Origin: Nannocystis sp. RBIL2
GTDB lineage: Bacteria > Myxococcota_A > Polyangia > Nannocystales > Nannocystaceae
Reading direction: 5' to 3'
DNA: 64,000 nt
NCBI RefSeq assembly: GCF_026626745.1
Contig: NZ_JAPNJW010000002.1
Location: 434,001 to 498,000 of the forward strand
The notes beneath the pieces are model-generated. The model was not told the DNA's origin. It did no database searches and saw only the letters and a program-made list of their open reading frames with translations. Shown piece after piece: positions 38,445-46,613 of this stretch (position 1 is its first letter; every line of letters begins with the position of its first letter). The position numbers were made by a program, and so were the translations under genes.

Positions 38445-40055
38445 GTGCCATCCGCCCTCCAGTCGTCCGGTTCGATCAGCGCCGCGGTCGCCGCGTCGCG
38501 CGTCCTCGGGCTCGTGCGCATGTCGCTGCAGTCGCGCCTCATCGGCGCCGGAGCGCTCGCGGACACGTTTTCGGTGGCGTTCCGGATCCCCAACCTCCTG
38601 CGCGACCTGCTCGCCGAGGGCGCCCTGTCGAGCGCGTTCGTCCCCACCTTCACCGCGTCCCTGGTGCAGGAGGATCGTGAGCGCGCGTACCAGCTCGCCA
38701 ACCTCGCCCTGGCCGGGATCCTGCTCGTCACCGGGACGCTGACGCTGCTCGGGGTGGTGTTCGCCGAGCCGCTCGTGGTCGCCATCACGTCGGGCTGGAG
38801 CGCGGAGAAGATCGCCGAGACCGCCGCGCTGACGCGCGTGATGATGCCGATCCTCGCGCTCGTGAGCGTCGGCGCGGTGTGGGGCGGGATCCTGAACGCC
38901 CAGCGCAACTTCCTGCCGTTCGCCCTGGCGCCGGTGCTGTTCAACCTCGTCAGCATCGCCGCCGGCCTCGGGATGTGGCTCGCAGGGCTCGGCGGCCAGG
39001 CCGCGGTGATGGCGTGGAGCGTCGGCACGCTGCTCGCCAGCGTCGCCCAGGCGGTCGTGCTCCTGCCTTACCTGCGCCGCCTCGGCTACCGCGTGCGACC
39101 GCAGCTGCGCGGCCTCGTGCACCACCCGGGCGTGCGCCGGATCGTCTCGCTGATGCTGCCGGCGATCGTCGGCGTGGCCGCGGTGCAGCTCAACGTGTTC
39201 GTCAACACCCGCTTCGCCGCCAGCCTGGGCGACGGCGCGGTGGCGCAGATCGAGTACGCGTTCCGGATCTTCTTTTTGCCGATCGGCGTGTTCGGGGTGG
39301 CGCTGGCGACGGTGACTGCCACGCAGGTGTCGGAGGAGGCGGCCCGCGGCGACCGCTCGGCCCTGATCGCGCGCACCGGCGAGGGCCTGTCGGCGGCCTG
39401 GCTGCTGACCTCGGCGAGCACCGTCGGCCTGGTGCTGCTGGCCCACCCGATCGTGTCGCTGATCTACGAGGGCGGCCGCTTCGGCGCGGCCGAGTCGGCG
39501 GCGGTGGCGGTGATCCTGCAGGCCTACGCGCTCGGGCTCGCGCCGTACAGCATGGTCAAGATCGTGGCGCCGGCGTTCTACTCGATCGACCGCCCGCGAG
39601 TGCCGCTGATCGCGTCGGTCGCGTCGGTGACCGTCAACATCGGCTTCAACGCGCTGACCTACGAGCGCCTCGGCGCGCCCGGCCTGGCCCTCGGGACATC
39701 CCTCGGCGCGCTCGTCAACCTGACCCTGCTGCGGGCGTTCTATCGCCGCGAGATCGGCGGCCTGGCCCGCCCCGGTCGCTGGCGCGAGTTCGCGGTGCTC
39801 GCGGCCGCCAACGCCGGCCTCGGCGCGGTCGTGTGGGCGGCCTGGACCGGCCTCGCGCACGTGCTCGCGGGGCCGCTCGCCGCCCTGCCCCGCCTCCTGC
39901 GCGCGCTGATCGGCGCCGGAGCGCTGGGGGTGGTGATCGCGCTGGGCTTCGTGGTGTTCGCCGCGATCGCCCGCGCGGGCAAGTACCCGGGCGGCGCGCA
40001 ACTGTGGCGGCTGCCGGCCGGGCTCGTGCGCCGCCTGCGACGGCGCCGCGGATAG
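38445..40055 (+). CDS. murJ: Lipid II flippase MurJ
   Basis: The 536 residues carry about 14 hydrophobic helices. The N-terminus has the family pattern SRVLGLVRMSLQSRLIGAGA and DTFSVAFRIPNLLRDLLAEG, ALSSAFVP. MurJ flips lipid II across the inner membrane for peptidoglycan synthesis. Arg residues lining the cavity in the family (RIPNLLR) are conserved. It starts 50 bases from the divergent UbiA-type gene. The 3' end is Arg-rich (LRRRRG) and the stop is followed 26 bases later by a 14-bp repeat array. Confidence 0.93.
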   Translation: MPSALQSSGSISAAVAASRVLGLVRMSLQSRLIGAGALADTFSVAFRIPNLLRDLLAEGALSSAFVPTFTASLVQEDRERAYQLANLALAGILLVTGTLTLLGVVFAEPLVVAITSGWSAEKIAETAALTRVMMPILALVSVGAVWGGILNAQRNFLPFALAPVLFNLVSIAAGLGMWLAGLGGQAAVMAWSVGTLLASVAQAVVLLPYLRRLGYRVRPQLRGLVHHPGVRRIVSLMLPAIVGVAAVQLNVFVNTRFAASLGDGAVAQIEYAFRIFFLPIGVFGVALATVTATQVSEEAARGDRSALIARTGEGLSAAWLLTSASTVGLVLLAHPIVSLIYEGGRFGAAESAAVAVILQAYALGLAPYSMVKIVAPAFYSIDRPRVPLIASVASVTVNIGFNALTYERLGAPGLALGTSLGALVNLTLLRAFYRREIGGLARPGRWREFAVLAAANAGLGAVVWAAWTGLAHVLAGPLAALPRLLRALIGAGALGVVIALGFVVFAAIARAGKYPGGAQLWRLPAGLVRRLRRRRG

Positions 40056-40081
40056 CGGCAGGCTCGCGACCGGCGGAGGCG

Positions 40082-40173
40082 CATGTTCGATAGGACATGC
40101 GCTTCGAGCAAGGATCTATCGGACATGTTCGAGAGGACAGGCTCTTCAGGACGTGTCGATGAGGACATACTCG
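40082..40173. repeat. 14-bp tandem array, six units
   Basis: Units start at 40082, 40096, 40110, 40124, 40138, 40152 and (partial) 40166: e.g. catgttcgatagga, catgttcgagagga, caggctcttcagga, cgtgtcgatgagga. The phase holds throughout. The array starts 26 bases after murJ. Confidence 0.88.
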
Positions 40174-40298
40174 TCGCGCGCGACCGCCGGACCGCTGCAC
40201 CGCGCCGACGCGTCGTTCGCCAGCTTCGCGCGGCTCACGATCGTGACGCGCGCCGGCCTGTTCGGGTGAACGCGACTCGAGGCGGTCGAAGATGCGTC

Positions 40299-40514
40299 GT
40301 GAGCGATCCGGTGATGGCGCCCGCCGACGTGTCGCGCCGCGTGCATGTTTGTGGCGCGCTTCGTCAGCGCCGTGAGCGAGCCGGTGGTGGCGCCCGCCGA
40401 CGCGTCGCGCCGCGCATGTTTGTGGCGCGCTTCGTCAGCGCCGTGAGCGAGCCGGTGATGGCGCCCGCCGATGTGTCGCGTCGTGTGCGTGTCCGCGGTG
40501 CGTTACGTCAGCGA
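40299..40514. repeat. Three tandem ~72-bp repeats
   Basis: Units at 40299-40371, 40372-40442 and 40443-40514, all beginning GTGAGCGA and containing gcgcccgccgacg and gcgcttcgtcagcg. The first two are nearly identical; the third has drifted. No convincing protein is encoded. Together with the array at 40082, it fills the murJ-ctaA gap. Confidence 0.85.
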
Positions 40515-40690
40515 CGGCGCTCGCACGCTCGGCCGGCGCAGCTCGCGGACTGCACGCCGCGACGCCGCCCGCGCAGGACGAGCGTAGGCTCCCGCACGCG
40601 TCGGCCGCCGCCTCGACGTCGCACGAACTGCGCCCGTGACGGCCGGTCGCGGGCCTTTCCGGCGGGCGAAAAAGCGAGTATGGAGGGCCC

Positions 40691-41644
40691 GTGGCCGCCG
40701 CTCGCGCACGTTTTCGCAGCCTCGCCTGGGGTACGCTCGCATACACCGTCCTCGTGATCCTGTTCGGCGCGGTCGTGCGGATCACCGGCTCCGGGGCGGG
40801 CTGCGGGCAGCACTGGCCGACCTGTCACGGCGAGGTCGTGCCGATCAGCCCCACCATCGAGACGGTCATCGAGTTCTCGCACCGCGTCACCTCGGGGCTG
40901 TGCGGCATCATCGTGCTCGCGCTGCTGGTCGCGGCGCTGCGCGGCTTCCCGCGCGGGCACGCGGCCCGGCTCGGGGCCTGGCTCGCGCTGGTGTTCACGA
41001 TCACGGAGGCGCTGATCGGCGCCGGCCTGGTGCGCTTCGGCCTGGTCGGCGACAACGACTCGGTCGCGCGGGCGCTCGTGATGGCCGCGCACCTCCTCAA
41101 CACGTCGCTGCTCACCGGCGCGCTCGCGCTCGCGGCCTGGGCTGCGAACCGCGAACCGGGGCCGCCCGCCCGCAGCGCCTCGCCTCGCGTCCGCTGGCTG
41201 GTCTGGGCCAGCCTTGGCGGCCTCATGCTCGTCGGCATCAGCGGGGCCGTCACGGCCCTCGGCGACACGCTTTATCCCGTCGAGGCCGGCGCTCTGAGCG
41301 AACGATTGCAGCGCGACCTCGGAGCGGGCGCGCACTTCCTTCAGCGCCTGCGACTGATGCACCCGGTCCTGGCGTGCGGCCTCGGGTTCTTCACCGCGGT
41401 GATCGCTCATCACCTCGGCAACACCGCGGCGCCGGCCGTCCGCCGCGCGAGCGCGTGGGTGATGATCCTGGTGTTCGCCCAGCTGGCGGCGGGAGTCCTC
41501 AATGTGATGCTGTCCGCCCCCGGCTGGATGCAGGTGCTGCACCTCGGCCTCGGGACGGCGCTGTGGGTCGCTGCAGTGCTGTTCTCGCTCGAGCTGCTGA
41601 ACGCCCAGGCGGGCCCCGACGGGCGCCCGCGCCCCGACCGATGA
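40691..41644 (+). CDS. ctaA: Heme A synthase (CtaA/COX15)
   Basis: The 317-residue, eight-segment membrane protein oxidises heme O to heme A for cytochrome oxidase. Motifs: FGAVVRITGSGAGCGQHWPT with the Cys pair C38/C45, EFSHRVTSG with His64, a second AAHLLNTSLL, and in the second half FLQRLRLMHPVLACG and VLHLGLGTALW providing the other heme-ligand His residues. It starts at a GTG (40691). No ctaB or oxidase gene lies next to it in the window. Confidence 0.93.
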   Translation: MAAARARFRSLAWGTLAYTVLVILFGAVVRITGSGAGCGQHWPTCHGEVVPISPTIETVIEFSHRVTSGLCGIIVLALLVAALRGFPRGHAARLGAWLALVFTITEALIGAGLVRFGLVGDNDSVARALVMAAHLLNTSLLTGALALAAWAANREPGPPARSASPRVRWLVWASLGGLMLVGISGAVTALGDTLYPVEAGALSERLQRDLGAGAHFLQRLRLMHPVLACGLGFFTAVIAHHLGNTAAPAVRRASAWVMILVFAQLAAGVLNVMLSAPGWMQVLHLGLGTALWVAAVLFSLELLNAQAGPDGRPRPDR

Positions 41645-41738
41645 CGTCACGTCAACCGGCCGGGCGACATCACACCGCACCGCCGATGTGGGCGGGCCGC
41701 GGTGGATCCGGCCGCGGTCTCGGCTAAAGTGTTCGGCA

Positions 41739-42137
41739 ATGGCTGATCGGCCCGTCTGCGAGCTCATGCGCGCCCTGCCCTCCTCGGTCCTGCCCGACGA
41801 GGCAGCCGCTCCGGCGCTCCAGCGCATGCGCAGCGAAGGTGTGGCGCTCTTGCCCGTGCTCGACTACGGCGAGCTGCTCGGCCTCGTGTACGAGCGCGAC
41901 CTCGCCAGGCTCCGCGGCGAGCTGCTCGGCCGCCGGCTCGTGCGCGACGTGATGCGAGGCGACCCGCCCGTGGCGCCGCCCTGGCGCAGCGTCGACGCGG
42001 TGCTGCGCCTGATGCTCACCCACCGCTCCGAGGCCGTCGTCATCAGCGATCGCGGCCACCTCGTCGGGCTGTTCACGCTCGACGACGCGGCCCGCCGCTG
42101 CGGTGCCCTGCTCGACGCTGCCGCGCTGCGGCATTGA
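41739..42137 (+). CDS. CBS-pair domain protein
   Basis: MADRPVCELMRALPSSVLPD starts a 132-residue protein consisting of two CBS motifs: EAAAPALQRMRSEGVALLPV with YGELLGLVYERDLARLR, and RSVDAVLRLMLTHRSEAVVI with RGHLVGLFTLDDAARR. Such pairs bind adenosine nucleotides and act as sensors, either alone or on partner enzymes. I take the internal ATG at 41739 because the 17 residues upstream are Arg-rich. About 90 bases after ctaA, same strand. Confidence 0.88.
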   Translation: MADRPVCELMRALPSSVLPDEAAAPALQRMRSEGVALLPVLDYGELLGLVYERDLARLRGELLGRRLVRDVMRGDPPVAPPWRSVDAVLRLMLTHRSEAVVISDRGHLVGLFTLDDAARRCGALLDAAALRH

Positions 42138-42184
42138 GCACGAGCGGACGGGCGCGCGCCCTGGATGCAGGGACGCGTTCGGGC

Positions 42185-42555
42185 GACTTCCAAAGGATGC
42201 GAGCCGCGGTGAACTGCGGTGTTCGCCGCACCCGACTGCGGAAGATGCAGGCCGCGAGGCGGTGCACCGCAAGTGACGTCCGAGGATGCGAGCCGTGAGG
42301 CGGTGCGGCCGTGAGCGACTCCGGAGGATGCGAGCGGCGAGGCGGTGTGGCCGTGAGCGACTTCCGAGGATGCGAGCCGCGAGACGGCCGTGAGCGACTT
42401 CCAAGGATGCGAGTCGCTAGGTGGTGCCGCACGCACGACTTCCGAAGATGCGAGCCGCGAGGCCGCGCGGCCGTGAGCAACTTCCGAGGATGCGAGCCTC
42501 GAGGCGGTGCAGCGCGCACGACTTCCGAGGACGCGAGCCGCGAGGCGGCATCGGT
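42185..42555. repeat. Nine-unit ~42-bp minisatellite
   Basis: Units start with GACTTCC-like sequence at about 42185, 42234, 42275, 42317, 42359, 42396, 42437, 42479 and 42520. The core is gacttccgaggatgcgagcc followed by gcgaggcggtg. Unit length is 37-49 bases, mostly 41-42, with drift between units. It lies in an 820-base gap between the CBS and acyltransferase genes. The remaining ~400 bases (42556-42959) show no gene or structure I can support. Confidence 0.88.
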
Positions 42556-42959
42556 CCTTGGTGACGCGTGCGGGCTGCGACTTCGCGCGTGGGCGCGAGC
42601 GTGGCGGACGCCGCTCGATCCGTCTCGCTCCCCGCAGGACGTCGCCGTGCGACAGCTCATGCTCACGAGACCAACGGGCCCAGGGGGCTGCGGCCACTGA
42701 CAGCATTGGGAGTCGGGAGTGCGTGCCCCGGCCCGCGGGAAGATGGGCCACGCGGTCGGCGGTCGCACGACCGACCCCCTCGTTGAAATCGGCTTGGGTT
42801 GACGGCGCCACGGATGGTGCCAGGTGGTTTCCCCCGCCGCGCGTGCTCGCCCGCCGCTCGCAACGCCGCGGCGCGGCGGCGGCCTGCGCGGCCCGCGGCG
42901 CTTGGCACGTCGAAAGGCTCGTGGCATGACGGCAACGTCCCGTTTCAGGGCCCGCCTGC

Positions 42960-43721
42960 ATGCCGCGCATGTCCGCTTCGCGCACCATCATCCTGTCCAT
43001 CTGGACGTACCTGCTGATCTTCGGCCTCGGCGGCCTCGCCTTCTGCCTGCAGTGCGTGCTGGCCCCGCTCACCTGGCCTTTCGACCATGGCCGAAGGATC
43101 ACGGGGCGGCTGTTCCGGCTGGCGGCCATCGGCGTCACCAAGCTCAACCCGCTGTGGGACTTCCGGCTCCATCGGCCGCTGCCGCCTTACCGTCCGCGGC
43201 GCACGGTCGTGGTCAGCAATCACTGCTCGCAGACCGACCCGTTCCTCATCTCGCACCTGCCGTGGGAGATGAAGTGGCTGGGCAAGGCCTCGCTGTTCAA
43301 GGTGCCGGTCCTCGGCTGGGCGATGTTCCTCGCCGGCGACATCCCGGTGGTGCGAGGCGACCGCGGGTCGGCCAAGGGGGCGATGGCGCGGTGCCGGCGG
43401 TACCTCATGCGCGACACGCCGGTGATGATCTTCCCCGAGGGCACGCGCGCGCTCGGCGACGAGATGGGGCCGTTCAAGGACGGCGCCTTCCACCTGGCGA
43501 TCGAGACCGGCGCCGACATCCTGCCGATGGCGGTCGCGGGCACCGCCGCGGCGCTGCGCAAGCACGACTGGCGTTTCGGCCAGGCGCGGGCCTACGTGGC
43601 GGTCGGGACCCCGATCTCGACCCGCGGCCTCTCGCTCGAGGACCTGCCGGCGCTCAAGGAGCAGGTGCGGGCCGAGATCGTGGCGCTGCGCCAGCAGATC
43701 ACGCCGCTCACCGGCCCCTGA
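42960..43721 (+). CDS. 1-acylglycerol-3-phosphate acyltransferase (PlsC-like)
   Basis: The 253-residue protein has an N-terminal membrane segment (IILSIWTYLLIFGLGGLAFC). The acyltransferase motifs are NHCSQTD (87-93, NHx4D), FKVPVLGWAMFLAGDIPVVR with the motif-II Gly, FPEGTRA (158-164) and VAGTAAAL. The family acylates lysophosphatidic acid at sn-2 in phospholipid synthesis; specificity may differ. Start MPRMSASRT (42960) or the second Met three codons later. Confidence 0.9.
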   Translation: MPRMSASRTIILSIWTYLLIFGLGGLAFCLQCVLAPLTWPFDHGRRITGRLFRLAAIGVTKLNPLWDFRLHRPLPPYRPRRTVVVSNHCSQTDPFLISHLPWEMKWLGKASLFKVPVLGWAMFLAGDIPVVRGDRGSAKGAMARCRRYLMRDTPVMIFPEGTRALGDEMGPFKDGAFHLAIETGADILPMAVAGTAAALRKHDWRFGQARAYVAVGTPISTRGLSLEDLPALKEQVRAEIVALRQQITPLTGP

Positions 43722-43825
43722 GGCTGCGCGCTCGCACGGTCCCCTGCCCCGGCGCCGCGCCCGTGTGCGCCAGGACGTGACGTCGCGGGCTTGCCACCTC
43801 GCCGCGCGCTCGGCATCCTCCGCGC

Positions 43826-45364
43826 ATGAAACAGGGCGCCCGAGCGGAGCAGCAAGAGGATCAGGTCGGCAAGGCAGGCGGGAAGATCACCCCGCGCGAG
43901 ACCGACTACCCGCAGTGGTACCAGGACGTCATCCGCGAGGCCGAGCTGGCCGAGCCGGCCAAGGTCGTCAAGGGCTGCATGGTCATCAAGCCGCACGGCT
44001 ACGCCATCTGGGAGAAGCTGCAGCGCGACCTCGACGGCCGCTTCAAGGCGACGGGCCACCAGAACGCCTACTTCCCGCTGCTCGTGCCGCAGAGCTTCAT
44101 CACCAAGGAGGCCGAGCACGTCGAGGGCTTCTCGCCCGAGCTCGCGGTCGTCACCCACGCCGGCGGTGAGAAGCTCGAGGAGCCCTACGTCATCCGCCCG
44201 ACCAGCGAGACGATCATCGGCTACTTCTTCTCGCGCTGGATCGAGAGCTACCGCGACCTGCCGCTGCTCGTGAATCAGTGGGCCAACGTCATGCGCTGGG
44301 AGAAGCGCACGCGGATGTTCCTGCGCACCACCGAGTTCCTGTGGCAGGAGGGGCACACCGCCCACTCGACGCACGAGGAGGCCCAGGCCGAGGTCATGCG
44401 CATGCTCGACGTCTACGGCGACTTCGCCGAGCAGGTCATGGCGATGCCGGTGATCCGCGGCATCAAGACCGACAGCGAGCGGTTCGCCGGCGCGGTGCAG
44501 ACGACCTGCATCGAGGCGCTGATGCAGGACGGCAAGGCGCTGCAGGCCGGCACCAGCCACGACCTCGGGCAGAACTTCGGCAAGGCGTTCAACGTCATGT
44601 TCCAGACCGAGGCCGGCGGCCGCGACTACGTGTGGCAGACGTCGTGGGGCGTCAGCACGCGCCTGGTCGGCGGGGTCATCATGACGCACGCCGACGACAG
44701 CGGCCTGGTGCTGCCGCCGCGCGTCGCCCCGATCCACGTCGTCATCGTCCCGATCTACAAGAACGACGAGGAGCGCTCGCAGGTGCTGGCGGCCGCCGAG
44801 TCGATCCGCGCCCAGCTGGCCGACGTCGACCTCGCCCCGCCGCGCAGCCGTCACCGCGACTTCATCGAGGTCGTGATCGACGACCGCGACCTGCGGCCCG
44901 GCAACAAATTCTACATGTGGGAGCGCAAGGGCGTGCCGGTGCGCGTCGAGCTCGGGCCCAAGGACCTCGCCAAGGGCCAGGTCTGCGTCAAGATGCGGGT
45001 CGACACCGCGGCCGGGCGCGGCAAGGAGTTCATCGCCCAGAACGAGTTCGTCGCCACCATCAAGGAGCGGCTCGACCGCTTCCAGGACGAGCTGCTGCGG
45101 ATCGCCCGCGAGCGCCTGCAGGAGCGCTCGCGCACCATCGACACCTGGGACGAGTTCCTGGCCGCGTTCGCCGGCGAGAAGAGCACGTTTGCCTGGTGCC
45201 ACTGGGACGGCACGCGCGAGACCGAGGCCAAGATCAAGGAGCAGACGCGAGTCACGATCCGCTGCATCCCCCTGCCCGGCCACGGCCCCGCGCCCGAGGA
45301 GGGCCGCTGCGTGTTCTCCGGCAACCCGAGCGCGCGCCGGGTGCTGATGGCCAAGGCGTACTGA
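43826..45364 (+). CDS. proS: Prolyl-tRNA synthetase (short, archaeal/eukaryal type)
   Basis: The 512-residue class II synthetase has no bacterial insertion/editing domain. Visible blocks: DYPQWYQDVIREAELAEPAK, GYAIWEKLQRDLDGRFKATG, IRPTSETIIGYFFSRWI, motif-2 RWEKRTRMFLRTTEFLWQEG, and SWGVSTRLVGGVIMTHAD (motif 3 region). The C-terminal anticodon-binding domain and the extra CWD-type end (WCHWDGTRETEAKIKEQTRV, PSARRVLMAKAY) define the type-3 ProRS common in myxobacteria and archaea. It is cytoplasmic and charges tRNA-Pro. The stop is followed by a CTGTCCG/CGGACAG stem. Confidence 0.96.
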   Translation: MKQGARAEQQEDQVGKAGGKITPRETDYPQWYQDVIREAELAEPAKVVKGCMVIKPHGYAIWEKLQRDLDGRFKATGHQNAYFPLLVPQSFITKEAEHVEGFSPELAVVTHAGGEKLEEPYVIRPTSETIIGYFFSRWIESYRDLPLLVNQWANVMRWEKRTRMFLRTTEFLWQEGHTAHSTHEEAQAEVMRMLDVYGDFAEQVMAMPVIRGIKTDSERFAGAVQTTCIEALMQDGKALQAGTSHDLGQNFGKAFNVMFQTEAGGRDYVWQTSWGVSTRLVGGVIMTHADDSGLVLPPRVAPIHVVIVPIYKNDEERSQVLAAAESIRAQLADVDLAPPRSRHRDFIEVVIDDRDLRPGNKFYMWERKGVPVRVELGPKDLAKGQVCVKMRVDTAAGRGKEFIAQNEFVATIKERLDRFQDELLRIARERLQERSRTIDTWDEFLAAFAGEKSTFAWCHWDGTRETEAKIKEQTRVTIRCIPLPGHGPAPEEGRCVFSGNPSARRVLMAKAY

Positions 45365-45365
45365 G

Positions 45366-45415
45366 CTGTCCGTTCGGACAGGTGGGTGTCGCCGACCTGT
45401 CCCTTCGGTCCTATC
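45366..45415. repeat. Degenerate 14-bp repeats with a hairpin after proS
   Basis: CTGTCCG (45366-45372) and CGGACAG pair over two bases. The following units (caggtgggtgtcgc, cctgtcccttcggt) belong to the 14-bp family but one spacing is 18. They lie directly after the stop and could act as a terminator. Confidence 0.55.
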
Positions 45416-45578
45416 GCGGAACGACGTCCCGGACTGCGCGCGAAATCGTCGGCGCTCCCGGGACGCCGGCGCTCTGGGGCGCGGAGCTGCCCGTGCCTCC
45501 CGGGCGCGGATCCCGCCTGCGCGGACACGCGCGCACCTGAGGCGCCTCCCTCGCCGCCGGATCGCCGACAATGATCGG

Positions 45579-46514
45579 GTGCGCGTCTGGCCGGTCCTGC
45601 TGCTGCTCTCGTGCTCGCGGCCCAACCCGCTGTTCCTCGTCGGCGGCGCGAGCGGCGACATGTCTTCAGGGACAGATCTGACGACCACCGCCGCCGCGAC
45701 CACGGACATCGGCACGACCGCGCCGTCCACCACCGGCACCACCGCCGGGGTGACGACGTCGACGCCGACGACCAGCACCACCGGCGAGCCCTTCACCACC
45801 GGCGAGCCCTCGACCACCGCAGTCTCCTCGTCCACGGGCGACGAGCACCCGGCCTGCGGACCGTTCTCCGAGCAGCGCCTCATCCTCGACCCGCCGCTGC
45901 CCGAGCCCCAGTGCGTCATGGTCACCGAGTACTTCGGCAAGGTCACCAAGACGGACGACGACGGCACCATCGCCCTCTGCGCCGACGCCCTCTGCGCCCT
46001 GTGCCCCCTCAGCGTCCCGCTCGACCCGGACCTGGCGCTCCACGTCGACGACGGCGACTGCCTCCGGGTCGCGCACCAGGGCGAGTGGGCGCCGGGCGAC
46101 CCCGAGGCGCCCACGGGCTGCAAGACCACCGCCATCGCCCTCTTCGACGACGCCAGCATCTACCCGCTGTACGCCGCGTCGTCGCGGGTGGTCGACGCTC
46201 CGGGCTTCCTCGACTCGGCCGTCCGGCTCGACGTCCAGCGCGAGGCCGGGACGGTGTGTGCCTGCGGGGCGGACGACTGCTGTCTCGAAGGACAGGCCGA
46301 GCACCTGCGCCTCACCTTCACCGATCACGGCGAGCCCGTCGGCACTCTCGGGCCGGACGAGTTCGCGACGGTCGACCTCGAGGGCGTCGGCTACCTCGTC
46401 GCGGTCATCCGCGCCCACGCCAAGGGCTACTTCGACGCGGTGACCCAGCGCTGCGTCGCCGACCCCGAGACCGCCTTCATCGACTGGCACATGCTGCGCG
46501 TCGACGGCCCGTGA
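45579..46514 (+). CDS. Lipoprotein with Thr/Ser-rich linker
   Basis: The GTG start gives MRVWPVLLLLSCSRP with the lipobox Cys at residue 12. Residues ~30-90 are a flexible Thr/Ser/Gly linker (TTTAAATTDIGTTAPSTTGT and similar). A Cys-rich globular domain of about 215 residues follows (CVMVTEYFGKVTKTDDDG, CADALCALCPLSVPLDPD, CACGADDCCLEGQ). The build is that of a surface lipoprotein holding its domain away from the membrane. A 14-bp repeat unit lies inside the gene at 45659-45686, encoding the start of the linker (GDMSSGTD). Function unknown. Confidence 0.8.
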   Translation: MRVWPVLLLLSCSRPNPLFLVGGASGDMSSGTDLTTTAAATTDIGTTAPSTTGTTAGVTTSTPTTSTTGEPFTTGEPSTTAVSSSTGDEHPACGPFSEQRLILDPPLPEPQCVMVTEYFGKVTKTDDDGTIALCADALCALCPLSVPLDPDLALHVDDGDCLRVAHQGEWAPGDPEAPTGCKTTAIALFDDASIYPLYAASSRVVDAPGFLDSAVRLDVQREAGTVCACGADDCCLEGQAEHLRLTFTDHGEPVGTLGPDEFATVDLEGVGYLVAVIRAHAKGYFDAVTQRCVADPETAFIDWHMLRVDGP

Positions 46515-46520
46515 ACGAAA

Positions 46521-46551
46521 GGACATGTCCGCGGGGACATCCATCTCGCCC
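46521..46551. repeat. 14-bp repeats, two units
   Basis: GGACATGTCC at 46521-46530 is a perfect palindrome. The units catgtccgcgggga (46524) and catccatctcgccc (46538) follow the stop of the linker lipoprotein within 10 bases, between convergent genes. Confidence 0.7.
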
Positions 46552-46613
46552 GTGGAAACGCGCGAGGCGCCCACGCACCGGCGAGAGCGCCTCGTCAGGG
46601 ACGCCGCCCCGGC

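Noticed and set aside
42185..42555. CRISPR array
   Set aside because: The units are contiguous tandem repeats with drift and no unique spacers, and no cas gene is nearby.
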